A stretch of 64,000 nt of DNA from the NCBI GenBank assembly GCA_025093555.1, contig JAIWNF010000025.1, positions 62,001 to 126,000 on the forward strand, written 5' to 3'. The translations under genes and the position numbers were made by a program. Below the pieces are notes generated by a model. It had not been told where the DNA came from and ran no database searches. It saw only the letters and a list, made by a program, of their open reading frames with translations. The DNA comes from Circinella umbellata. Lineage: Eukaryota; Mucoromycota; Mucoromycetes; Mucorales; Lichtheimiaceae. Below are positions 25,971-38,124 of this stretch, one piece after another. How positions within the stretch are numbered: position 1 is the stretch's first letter; the number at the start of each line of letters is the position of its first letter.

Positions 25971-26368
25971 TTAATTGAAGGAGGGACTTTTCTTCGCACA
26001 ATGCGCTACCATCATCTAATGCACAACTGAGATCAAAAATATTTCCTTTTCTGGATGACTCAGAAACTCTGATAATACATTATCTATCACATATACATCC
26101 ACCACCCCTTCTTTTTATTAAACTAATAACATTGATTCATGAAAGATGAAATATTTGTAGGAAAGAAGTTGTCGTTATTTATACTAATATATAATATTTG
26201 TTTTTTAAATAATATGTTCAACAAAAGAATTATATACGTAGTAGAGCAAAAAAAACCTCATGTAAAATGTTTGTTTTGTTTGTCGATGATGGCGAGTTAT
26301 AATTTAACCTGTGCTATATGAATAATGGTGTTTTTGGTGCAGTATGAAAATTCACAAGAGGTATCAGT
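25971..26368. promoter_or_regulatory. eL20 promoter / ALY 3' interval
   Basis: 398 bp between two minus-strand genes, serving as upstream region of eL20. Nothing else is visible. The repeated ATCCATCC words nearby (25858-25900) lie inside eL20 intron 1. Confidence 0.5.
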
Positions 26369-27581
26369 TTAAGCAGATGTAAATCCCGAACGAGTAGGTG
26401 CGATAACTGCTGACCGAACAGTTTGATTCATATATCCATTTAATACTCCAGTAGATCGATCCCGTAAAAAGACTCGAAGAACACGGCCTAAATTATTATA
26501 TATTATTTATAAATATTCGGTGCTAGCTTCTTTATATAGTACCATTTAAAAATAAAACTAGCTTACCATCAGCGACTTCATTATCCAACTTGCTTATACA
26601 ATCCAATGCCGATTGTTTATGAACAAACTCAACTTCTGCTTCACCAACTGATCGTCCCATTTGATCAACTGCAATATCACAGCTGGATACTTGACCGAAT
26701 TGTAAACAAATCATCTAAATTCCAAATAACATATGTGAATAAAGGTTTAAAAGAATTTATCATATTTTTCCAAAACTTCTTCAATGTCAACTTACACGAA
26801 TATCTTCTGCATTGGTTCCTGGATCAAGATTGCTTATCAATACAATAGCTGGTCCAGATTCTCCTCGAATACTGATTCCATTGCTAACACCGTTATACAT
26901 CATAGAAGAGCTACCATACGAAGACCCACGAATAGCAAAACCTCGCTTGGTAGCCATTTGGGTTGGTATCCGTGTACTTGGAGATCCTTGAGGGTATTGA
27001 TTTATTCGTCCTGAATTCATATTGAAATTATTATTATTGTTATTGTTACGTGGTACTTTCTTGGTAATAACGATATCAGACGGTTTGACAGAACTCGTCA
27101 CATTGTTGTTCTTTTGACGTCCTTGTTGTAGTTGTTGTTTTTGTTGTCCTCCATTTATACCACCAGTACGCTATATTATTAATGAAAAACAGATGTTAGT
27201 CTTCTTTTCGTTTGAAATGTAAAAGTAATTGAAAGAAATAAACAATTCACTTACTCGTAAGTTGGGAATATTATTGTTTCTGGCTTTATTAATGGTTTTC
27301 GATCTGGAACTTAATGCAAGTTTGTTATTGCTTCCTTTTCCACCTCGTCGCACATTGTGATTGTTATTAAATGAATTTCCACTGGTATTATTATTATTAT
27401 TATTACGTCGACCATTTCCTACTTTATTATTATTATTATTATTGTTACTGGGACCTTTGTTTGTTCTGTTGTTTTGGCGTTGTTGTTGTTGCCTTTGCTT
27501 TTGATTTTTTGAGCTGTTATTATTTTTACGTTTCTTGATAATATCATCAAGAGCAGTGTCGAGATCCATTGCTGTATTCAT
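26369..27581 (-). CDS. ALY/REF-type mRNA export adaptor with one RRM
   Basis: Nuclear adaptor of the TREX pathway; family members bind Sub2/UAP56 and pass mRNA to the Mex67 export receptor. Exons 27255-27581, 26796-27170, 26567-26714, 26369-26487, total 322 aa. The N-terminus MNTAMDLDTALDDIIKKRK is a clear UAP56-binding motif. It is followed by a long basic, Asn/Gln-rich linker with Arg-Gly bits. The RRM begins at IVLISNLDPGTNAEDIR (RNP2), then FGQVSSCDIAVDQMGRSVG and AEVEFVHKQSALD (RNP1 region), typical of Yra1/ALY rather than splicing RRMs. The C-terminal tail is short and I see no second UAP56-binding motif, which many ALY proteins carry. The Asn content is extreme, including several runs of 5-7. 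Confidence 0.88.
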
Positions 27582-28844
27582 TTTGTAAATGGCTTCCTTT
27601 TTTATTTTGATTGAATGAGAAAAAATGGATTACAAAGTAAATTGAGATAAATAAAGGTGATAGAAGGAAGCAAAAGTCAAAAAGTGAAAAAGTGCCTTTT
27701 TTTAAAACTTCTTTTAAGCGTGTTCAGCTTCACCCAATGATATCGAAAATTTCAAGACAGTTTAAACACTCACTAAGACCTTTTAACCTTGCATTAGTGA
27801 ATTTTTTTTTGTTTGTTTAGTTAGAAATACACAGTTAATAAATTGAAAAATAATACTATCAGATAGTAAATGATATATATTTACTATTATGAATATACTT
27901 TATTCGATTAAAATTAGATATATACTTTAAATTATGTAACCATGACAAGAAAAAAGCCAGTCGCTTATATCCTTTACATAGCAACAAAAGTGCTTTGATA
28001 TACTTAAAGTTGTATGTATGACACCCGATACTTTATGTTAATTGATTGAAATGTAAAACGCCAAGAATATATCACAGCAAAGATCAGAATAAAAAGATGA
28101 TAAGAATTAGTCGCTGAGAAGGTTTTGGGTGGTGTTCGTACTAGGAATTTGAAAGATAATGTCCTGTGTATAATAACATTGCTTTCTTGGTATTACATTA
28201 TCACCTGGGGTTTATAATACGTAAAACAAGGAAACAATCGCAGCTGTAATATACTCCATGTTATTATAGCATCATGTTGAAGAGTAAGTTGTTCCACATG
28301 ATTTTTGTAGACTACATTACTACAACTAGTATAGAAATCTTTATTTATTTTTTTACTATGAGATACTCAGTTACGTACATATTAATAAAATGTGAGATCA
28401 ACAAGTTTCTAGTTGCACATTAATATAGATGAGTTGTGAATATATTCTCTTTAAGAATATGTGACAATTTAAAGAAGTGTATTATCATAATGCCCTCAAG
28501 CAAAATTTATACTTATACTTGATCGTATTTACTAGGTATCACAAAAAGTTTAAACAATTGAAGTTCATTTTTGTTCCTGTCAAAAGCTTTTTTTTTTTTC
28601 TCACAGCATCAGACATCATGATAAATTTTGAGTCGTATTTTGTCTTGTAAAAAAAAATATTATATTAAAAGAAGCAAAAGAACATTTTTTAATGACACAT
28701 AATCGATGGATAAGATCATTATCCAATCGGATTGACTGTTTCATTTGAGATTTGTAGCTGCGAAATCTAAAAAATAAATAAGCATTATTGTCTTCTTTTT
28801 CCTTCTTTTATATATCCCGTCTTGATCGTTCGAGTAAAAGAAAA
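27582..28844. promoter_or_regulatory. divergent promoter region, ALY adaptor and methionine synthase reductase
   Basis: 1.26 kb between divergently transcribed genes. No protein or RNA gene seen. Poly-T tracts before both start codons and AT-rich sequence elsewhere. Two TACGTA-type words occur near 28221 and 28372. Confidence 0.5.
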
Positions 28845-31451
28845 ATGGGTGACAAAGCGTCTTCTTATACTATTTTATGGGCTTCACAAACTGGTAATGC
28901 AGAATGGATTGCTAAAAGCATTCATTCCGAAGCAAAGGAACGAGGTTATGTTGGTGATTGCCTCCCCATGGATGTTTATGAAACGGTGAGTTCTCCATCT
29001 ATTTCCCTTTCTACTGATTCATATTTGTTTGTTTATACCACAGAGGTTATAATAAAACAATTCAGTTCTTGTTTATTTCAATAAGACATTACCTATTGTT
29101 TCTTATCTCTATCATTACACCATTTCCTTTATTGTTTTTTTTTTATTTTTGTTCTGACACTATATTCAATCGTTTTCTGAAATTAGGCCGAACTTGACAA
29201 GGTGCGTGTCTTGATTATCGTCGCCGCGAATACTGGTGATGGCGATCCACCAGATCATTCCCTTAAGTTTTGGCGTTTTATGCGACGAAACAAAGATACT
29301 GGATATTTTAAAATTTGTCAATATACTATCCTTGGTTTAGGTGATACCAATTATACCAACTTCAACAACACTGCCAAACGTTTGGATAAGAGGCTCAAGG
29401 ATTTAGGTGCTACTTCATTCTACCCAAAGGGTTTAGCTGATGATGCTGAAGGGTACGGTACATGATAACCGGGATATAAGTAGTTGGGAGAAAAGGGGGG
29501 GGGCTGAAAACGGGAATTTCTCGATACATGTATAAATATATCTTATTTGTGACTCATAACGAATGATAATTATTATATATATCATATAGTCTCGAAAGCG
29601 TTGTTGATCCATGGATTGAAAAACTTTGGGATGCCTTACCCAAGGTTCTTGAAAAGAGCAACGAAGGAAGTAGTAAAAAGGTAGATGATTTGGCCAAAAA
29701 GGTTGAAGAAGTTAAGATTGAACCTACCAATCCATATTCTCCAGATGAACGAGCCAAAAATATTCCACCTGAGGCTGAAAAGTATCTTAATTTGGAAAAC
29801 TCGTTGGTTGAAAAAAAGAAAACCAAAGATCATTTGGGTCATGCATTGACCCTTGATTTCTCTGGTTTACAAAGTGGTATGCAATTATCGGGTATGCCTC
29901 GTGTTCCAGCCGCTTCTATAAAATTGGTACGCTTGGAAGCTACTCGACCTATCAATGAAACGCCATCAACCCAGTGTGTAGTCACACCTGCTCCTATTAC
30001 AGAAGCATCTGTATCTCGTGTACAATGTTTGACAACCCAAGAGGCTATAAAGCGTACATTACATGTTGAATTGGATATCGGTGAAGGTTTGGATTATGAA
30101 CCTGGAGATGCTTTTGGTGTTGTAGCACCTAATGACGAATCTCTTGTTGAAGCTATTCTCGAAAGACTTGTTCCATCTACTGCTGAAGCGTATCAAACAC
30201 TTTATAACGTTGAAGGAGATGGTAATTTTTACGATTAAATGGGTCGCAGTGAAATAATATTTAGTTTGATAGTGTTACTAGATACTAGTATTTTATATTT
30301 CTTCTATAGGTCTTCCCACACATTTACAAAATTCCAAGTCTGTTACTTTGGCTGATTTGCTTCGTAATGTCGTGGACTTGACAACAACACCAAGAAAGGC
30401 GCTACTTCGTATGTTGGCCGATTATACATCGAATGCTGAAGAAAAAACTAAACTTATTTATATTACCAGTAAACAAGGCGTTGCCCAGTTCAATTCTGTA
30501 CGTGAACAAGTGCCCACTTTGCTTGATATCCTTAAAACATTTCCAAGTTGTAATCCTCCTATTGAGCGACTTCTTGACGCGTTACCACCCCATATGCCTC
30601 GTTACTACTCTATTGCCAGCTCACCACTCAAGTTTCCTGGCAAAATCCATTTTGCATTCAATATTATCGATTACAAGAACATTTATGATATTCCTCGTAA
30701 GGGTGTTGCCACTCCTTGGTTAGATCAATTGACTGGTTATGTAGCTGCACGATCTACCAAAACTGGCAATATGGTAGATGTTGCTGCCAAATCAATTAAG
30801 GTTCCTATCTTTAGAAAAGAAAATGCCAATGCATTTATCTTACCTAGTGATACCAAACGTCCTTTGGTTTTGATTGGTCCTGGTACAGGTATTGCTCCAT
30901 TTATTGGCTTTTTGCAACACCGTCAACAGCAACTACGTATCCGTAAATCAATGGGTGGTGTAGGAACACATCCTTCGCGTGATATCAAAAAGGAATTTGG
31001 TGATATTTGGGTCTATTATGGTTTCAGAGAACGTGCCAAAGATTATTTATTCGAACAAGAATTGGAAGAATTTGTAAAGGATGGTACTATTACCAATTTG
31101 CGTTTGGCTATTAGTCGTGATGAACCTGAAAACAAGACATATGTACAAGATTTGATTCGTAAGGATCTTGACAAGTTATATGAATTGATTGTAAATCAAG
31201 ACGCAGCTTGTTATGTTTGTGGTGATGCTAAAGGTATGGCTAAAGGAGTCAATGATGCACTTGTTGAAATGTTGGTTCAACATCATCAATTGGATGTTGT
31301 AGCAGCCAATAAACTTCTCATAGAATGGATGGGTAGCCGCAAATATCTTCGTGATTTGGTAAGTGATATAATAATTTTATATATTTAAATACAAATGGGA
31401 GAAATTTTACTAATATTGTGATTATTATTGTTAATATAATAGTGGGCATAA
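28845..31451 (+). CDS. MTRR: methionine synthase reductase (diflavin reductase)
   Basis: NADPH-FAD-FMN reductase that reactivates cobalamin-dependent methionine synthase by reductive methylation. Exons 28845-28985, 29187-29452, 29590-30221, 30310-31358, 31443-31451 give 698 aa, the same size as human MTRR. Flavodoxin part: ASQTGNAEWIAKS, NTGDGDPPDHSLKFW and ILGLGDTNYTNFNNTAKRLDKRL. A long linker (about residues 165-245) follows, then EAIKRTLHVELDIGEG and YEPGDAFGVV. FAD/NADPH part: PRYYSIASSPLKFPGKIHF, GPGTGIAPFIGFLQHR, CYVCGDAKGMAKGVNDALVE, and the end RKYLRDLWA, whose aromatic residue stacks on FAD in this family. The long linker, FNIIDYKNI and SSPLKFPGK match MTRR rather than cytochrome P450 reductase or Tah18. 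There is no membrane anchor. The last exon is 9 nt (Trp, Ala, stop). Confidence 0.9.
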
Positions 31452-31792
31452 AATTGAACACCAACAACAAAGAAAGAAGTATTCTTTTCTTCCTTGTTTT
31501 TTAATATCTATGAATTCATTCTGTAAATGGTTTTTTTATCTATTTTCTTTTCTTTTTTTATACACAATTCCACTCATATTAATATTTTGCTTTTCAACAA
31601 GCAATCATTTCCCCTTTATCCCCCCTTCCTTCGCTTTTATAATAGCATTTTTTTTTCTGTTTCTTGATAGTATATTATTGTAAATTACGTATCATTTCTT
31701 TTCTTTTCTTTCTTTTTACACCATTATTTTTTTTTTTTAACATTTTTTATTTTCATTTTTTTCTTCTCTTGTTTTCTACTCCTTCCTGCATT
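31452..31792. other. convergent 3' interval, MTRR and NAA15
   Basis: 341 bp of very T-rich sequence on the plus strand between two facing genes. It contains only candidate polyadenylation context; no gene. Confidence 0.6.
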
Positions 31793-34700
31793 TTAGAGCT
31801 TGGCCATTAAAAGATTAATAATCTTTTCGATAGATGGATCAAGAGGAGAAGCCGCTTCAACTGCATTATACATATATATTTCGTTATTATTAATATCATT
31901 ATTTTTTGTGAATATAAAAACACATACATTCATTCCCATTCTAATAATAAAAATCACTCTTTCACCTTCCCCTTATCAATTATAAGTATATCCTTGTCTC
32001 TTATCCATATTTAAACTTACCAGCCTTTTTAAATCGTTCAGTATTAATCTTCAAACTTGGATCTTCCTTATTAATTTCAGTAACCTTCAATAAACTTCGA
32101 AGAGCCAATACCCATTGAGATTGACGAAGATATACTTCAAAACCAAGGTTATGGGTGTCAATCGAATTAGGTGCCACAAGTTGCAATTGTTTGATGAATT
32201 GCATAGCGTCTTCTAATGGTGCCTTTGTATGAAGATATTTTTCACCGTTTGGATCCTGATCAACAGGTTGTTTGGTACCATCAGGTTGCTTTTTGGCTGC
32301 AGGTACTACTTCTTCTTTCTTTTCATTTGTTTTCTGTGCTTTAAGTTCTGCCTTACGTGCTTTGCTTCGTGCCTTTTTCTTTTCCGCTTCAGTCATACCA
32401 CTTTCATCAAGTCCATCGCCATTGCCAGATTTATCAGCAAGAGCCAAGTATGCCTATATAGATAAACATTTATGGATCCAGAAAAAAAAAGAAAAAACAA
32501 TTAATATCTAAGGCATAATCCCTTCAACTTTTTTTTATATAACACTCATTTTCTTTTTGCATAATATATATATATATATGTACCTCAACAGCACCCTTAG
32601 CAGCCCTGAGATAGAAATGATGATCACGGACATGATCTTCATATCGAAGAAGACTACGCAATGATTATAAAAAAAAGGTGTCTTGTAAGTCTCTATTATA
32701 TTACTGGAAAAGAAAATTAAATTATTTCTAGGGGAGGTGTTTGCCCTACCTGACATAAGCGCGAAGAGTCATTTTACGCATACAATAAGTATGGAAATCA
32801 AATTGATCATCATAAATATCATCATAAATCTTCTCAATGATATGGAATCGCTTCAAAGCCTTTCCGTATTCCTTTTGACGTAAATAAGCATAACCTTCTT
32901 CAATGTTGAACCATTGACATTGCATATCAACCAAATCTTGCACAGCTGGAACATCTTTACGAGTAAACAAAGCAAGAATCACTTCAGCTTCTTCAATTCG
33001 GTTAACACGTAACATATATTTTGCACATTTCGAGTTGATAAATCGATCTTGAAGATCCAATTCACGAGCAATATTCATTTGATCTGCAGCCTTATCCAAA
33101 TGACCTTGGTGCTATAATAATAATAATAATAATATACCCATCATTCCCTTATCAGTATATGATTCTTTTTTTTACTCTTAAATTCATTCACAAGACTTTT
33201 TTTCCGAGCGTTACTTACTTTGAGAATTCTGGCCTTGGTCATATAAAGTTCAACAACAGTAGGACTATGGTTGATAGCAGCTTGAATGGTACTAATAGCC
33301 TTATCATGTTGGGAGTGATAATCATAGTGTTGAGCAATATAGTACAATGTCCATAAAAGAGCAGTTGGTGGTTCCTTTTGACCATCAGAAGTAAAACTAC
33401 CAGATTTTTCCAATGATTCACGGTAACCCAAAACTAACTTTTCAATAACAGCATGTTTTTCACTGTTGCTATAATACTTCTTGGTGCTAGCAAAGAGAGA
33501 AGGGATACCCTTACGAAGAGCATTTTGAAGAACAGTATCGATTTTCAAGTCGAACTTGTCACCTTCAGCATATTCCAATACCAAATTCTCAATAGCTTTG
33601 GATTTGGGATACTTGTCATATGTTTCGGTCAAGAATCGATAAGCATCAGCACGTTTGCTTTCTAATTAGTTTGTTATTATCATCATTATTAATCCTACCG
33701 ATCCTTTCTTTTTCTACATTTAGTTTTATACACCCGTGTCTACATATCAAAAAACACTTTACCTTCATCAAGTCCCTTTAATGTTAACAATGCTTTAATA
33801 TAGGCACGATCATGAGGATTTTCTTCAACCAAACCCCAATAACCCTTTTCGGCTTCATCCTTTTGTCCTAATTTCGATTGAAGTTCCGCACGTTTTTCTC
33901 GAAGGGCACGTTTATCCATGACTTCATTCTCAATCTTTTCTAAATGTTCCAATGCACCCTTATGATCACCCATTTCTTCCAAAAGTGAATTATGGTACAT
34001 AAGTAATTCGGAATGTTCAATTTTGTTTCCAATATCCTAAGGGATTACAATAGATATACTTAGTTTCCTTTTTGTTATTACGTACACCCTCTCTTTCTCT
34101 TTCTCTCTTAATTCTACTTAATCAATCCAGGTATTCCCGTTCTCAATATTCAATATGTTGCTTAGATATAAATATATTTTTACCTTGACAGATTCTTCAT
34201 GTGAAGTCAAAACATTAAGAGCTTTATCAGGTTTGCCAGCAAGTTGATATGCGACAGCTAATCCAATCCAAAAGGGTGGATTTGTGGGTCGTTGTTGCAA
34301 TAATTGAGTTCTAGTTTCCTATTATATATTTAAAAGGTATAAAGCGAGAGAAGGCAAGAATATTAGCATTATGCCAGTAACGGTAGAGATGGGTATTTAT
34401 CCTAAAAACTTTTTACTTACGATTAAAGCATCATATTGACGCATTTGAGTTTGCAATAAAGCAAAATCTCTTAAAATATGAAGGTCATTCTTGTTATACT
34501 TCAATGCATGAGTATAACATTTTGCTGCTTCGGCATAGTTCTTGTCGGCACGATGCAACAAACCGTATACATGCCAGCCTATTAAAGTAATGATAGTAAT
34601 AAGAGTAATAGTATTAATTTTTGCTTTCATAATAGCAACACTTTTTTTTACTGCCGATATGAAAACGATAAAAAAAAAAAGGTCTTACAGATATGTGAAG

Positions 34701-35225
34701 TCAAATCATTTTGTACACCCCTCTTGACATAATCGTAACCTTCTTCCTTCTTTTGGAGATTATTAAGGAATAAACCTTTCATAGCCATTGTTTCTATATA
34801 TAAAAAAAGATAATGTTTTTGTTGTTGTCAGTGCCAAAATCTTCATCCTGGATTGGCGTTTTCTTCCTTCCTTTTCTTTCTTTCTCAAAATTCAATTACC
34901 TCCATGTTCAGGGAACTTTTTCAAAATGGAATCAGCGAGTTTTAAACCTTTTTTATATTGTCGATGCTCATAAGTTTTCTATTATACCAAAAGAAAAGAA
35001 CAGTATATCATGTAAGGTGTGGAGAAAGGTTAACATATTTGATATTCTTGGTTTTTTTTCTACCATTTATTCAGGGCGAGAAAATGTAAACAAGTAGTTT
35101 CGAGCTTTTCTTTTTTTTTCGCGATGAATTGAAAATAACGTAATTTTTCGTTGTTATTATTATTTTACCAAAATGTTTTTGAAAATGGCGCTTTCTTTTG
35201 GGGGAAGTTCTCGTTTAGGAGGCAT
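31793..35225 (-). CDS. NAA15: NatA auxiliary subunit Naa15 (Nat1), N-terminal acetyltransferase
   Basis: TPR scaffold that anchors the Naa10 catalytic subunit to ribosomes for co-translational N-terminal acetylation. Eleven exons from high to low: 35169-35225, 34900-34978, 34689-34793, 34421-34578, 34184-34318, 33763-34036, 33219-33661, 32750-33111, 32584-32653, 32021-32453, 31793-31860, giving 727 aa. This is close to the fission yeast protein and shorter than the human one (866). Matches: [19 protein letters not shown] at the start, [75 protein letters not shown] and [15 protein letters not shown] basic, charged segment ([19 protein letters not shown]) precedes the C-terminal helices, as in the family. 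The distal C-terminal TPR block of animal proteins is missing, so the end is truncated relative to human but not relative to some fungi. Confidence 0.93.
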
Positions 35226-36330
35226 GTTAATATGGTTTAAAATTACTTTTATAAGTAAGAAACAGAAAAATCGTTCCTTTTGTCACTGAAAGAATAGAAG
35301 GGAAAAAAAGAGAACCGTGTTCTGCTTGGCTTCAAAAGTGGCGCTGTTACTCACTTCCTATCGAGTGACTTTGATTTGGCTAAATAAGAAGAATGTCGTT
35401 ACCCCGCAACACTTGTCAGGAGAGCGAACAGACAAAGTTATGAAATACCTAAGAAATTTTCAATGGGAAATGCTATGAATGCACTGTATCTTGACCTTAC
35501 AGATATTCTACACATAAAAAGGTGTCAAAATTTTTAGACCGACACATATTATAATGACAGGCTTATCCACAAGAGTAAGACTTATTTACCCGCTTATAGG
35601 TACAGTATTATGGTGTCCGTATTATGTAACACTAAAAATAAATTCTTTTCAATTGTCATAACTTCATATGAGTTACAGTGCTTATTTGCTGTACGTAACA
35701 ATACAGTATAATAAAGCCAAAAAAGATATATAAACTGTGTATTATTTATGAAAAATAGGTCACTTGATATGAAGCCCATAAGAATATCCAGGCTGTGTAT
35801 ACTCACAATAATTATATATATGTCAATAAGATGAGATAATTACATAAAATAGTATGGCTTTGGATGGCACTTATCTGTGAAGAAAGAAAAAAAAACACAG
35901 AACCTTTTTGTTGATACCTAAATAGATAAATAAAGGAAGCTTTAACTTTTGAACCAATATCGCCACATACGATTATATACATATCTGTACTTATTTATAC
36001 CCACAAATGATTATGGTGGTGTGAGAAAACAAATAGTAAAATTAATTTATATATCTAGTCACTACTACGTATGTACAGAGCTTATAGCATTCCTACTACC
36101 ACTGGTAGTTTATTAAACTATGTTATTATTATCCTCCAGCATTAGTTTTTTACTTTAAATATAAATTCGTATACAATACTGTTATTCAGCCTATAGTTTA
36201 TTATATTACGAAGATAAATTGCATAGAAAGTATTGTAATAAAATATAAAATCACATTTAACATTATTCTGTTCGTTTGTATATAATATATATCAATGTAT
36301 AATATTCATTTATTTATTTTTTAAAAAAAA
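35226..36330. other. intergenic, NAA15 upstream region
   Basis: 1.1 kb with no supported gene. The first 200 bases are the NAA15 promoter. The remainder is AT-rich and ends where the dispersed 1.8-kb repeat begins. Confidence 0.5.
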
Positions 36331-38124
36331 GCCAATGTATCAGTAAGTTGTGTGAATTTCAAACAACCCGACAGGAAGCACGACGAGAACGTTCATTGGC
36401 AAAGCTTCCCAAAAAAAAATATTTATTCCCTCAGAAGCACGTGTATGTTGATCCCAAATGACGCGTTATCAAATAGAAACGGATGAGAATGGATCTTGCC
36501 AAACATTATTCTTGCCACGCCATCTTGCCAAATGTTATCCTTGCCACCAATCTTTACCCGTCATCAATTGCCCGCCGACAATTTCAGACTTGCATCCTGC
36601 AACACCACGCACTTGTGTTACCCTCCTCGAGAATACATGTATAGTCTCCTTTAGGTCATACTATACTGGTTTATAATAAATCCCCAAATGTTCGATTCAC
36701 ATCCCTCATCAACATTATATAGAGCGCAAGATCCAGCTTGTTAACATACTTCTGGTTTTGCTTGTACCTTGGTTTCAACAACTATCATTGATTTTGACAC
36801 TATTGCTTGATATTGATTTGACCAGACCCATATCAATTGGTACGCTTGGACAGAATCGAACGAAATTTGTAAGAGGTACAAAATGGGTTTACCAGGTTGC
36901 TTACGGATTACTTTCATTCAGGCCAATTGTGACAACCCTTCAACTTGAATCCAAAAGCCATGTCACCGTCATCCAGTTGATAATTTGAACCACACCAAAA
37001 ACAAAGGTCCATGTCACTGATGGAATCATCCACCCGTTGGAATAGGTAGGTATCTTGTTAAAAAAGAAGCATTGCTGCCACTAGATGAAACTTTGCCTTG
37101 GACTAACGTTTCACCTACCCAGTTAAAATGGGCGTATCCGTGAGGCATTAGCGAACCGAAAGCACGTGAATTATCAACTATGGTTGGGATGATTTGACAA
37201 TGCTGTCACTGCTGAGCAAATGCCTGGTAACAAAGAGTAAAACCCGAGTCTTGTTGGTCTTTCACAAAATCAAAAGCGTGTACTGCTAGCAACCAGCACA
37301 ACAAAACTCCTTCTTTTGTAAAATATGGAGAAAAAAAATGATCGTTATTTGCAGCAACGGGTGTTCAACCATGACAACCGTTCAAACTGAAGGACTGTAG
37401 CCAACTTGAAAAGTTGCTGAAATAAGATTGTTGCAGCATTTACTTCATTCTTAACAATACACAACAGCACGGAATGCCACGAAAGAACATTCTCCAATAA
37501 AAAGACTCACCATTAAAGTAACTGAATCCCTTTCACATGCATACTTGGATTTTACCCTTTCCATTGAAGCTTGTATACCATAATCAGCTCAATTTTCCTT
37601 CCTTGTTATTCTAAAAAAAAGAAAAACAAGGTGTACCAATGGAAAACGTCAATAATCCGAATATGTCAAGCTTACGAAAAGAGTTGAACCGAATTTGTCA
37701 AGGAACAAGAGACATGTCCAAGAACAATCGTTTCAAAAGAACCGTTTGGGTAATGAAAGTTATATTATCATTCGAACCAAGCAGCATTCGTAAAATAATA
37801 CAAACACAATCATAAGTTGGAAAAAGTTCCAAACCTCTTTTTTATTTCCTATACCCAAAACGACTAACCACAAGTCAAAGAAAAAAAAAGGCTGCTGTTT
37901 TTTTTTCTCAAAAGTTAAGGAAAAGAGGCGGCAATTATGAAATTACCTGAAACTTTCTCCTGGTTCTTTACCAAAGATTAACCATAAGGCTAAGACTGCA
38001 TGCTAGTTTCTTTTCTTGTCAGGAAAAAAACGACGCGCATAATGTGGTAAGGTAGACTTCAGAACCATGGAAAGATGTAAAGAAAAGAAGAAGAGACTTT
38101 TCATTTTTTCGCTTGACTGCGCAT
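36331..38124 (+). repeat. 1.8-kb dispersed repeat, copy 1
   Basis: This stretch is matched along its whole length by the reverse complement of 62029-63823, with few differences in the blocks I compared. Similarity begins at GCCAATGTATCAGTAAG and ends at GACTGCGCAT in both copies, with unrelated flanks on each side. Inside, two open frames (36458-36676 and 36758-36988) are kept in both copies with single-residue changes, but they have no recognisable domain. A TGTATCAG start (36336) and a TGCGCA end would fit a long solo LTR. There are no inverted termini, no clear target duplications and no recognisable transposase. Probably a non-autonomous mobile element or solo LTR; nature unproven. Confidence 0.85.

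Noticed and set aside
36690..36698. GTTCGATTC as a tRNA or SINE B box
   Set aside because: No cloverleaf or A box at the right distance could be drawn; it occurs in both copies of the repeat, so kept only as a remark.
36458..36988. Two open frames in the 1.8-kb repeat as genes
   Set aside because: Short, no domain, no start or splice context. Conservation between copies only reflects their recent common origin.
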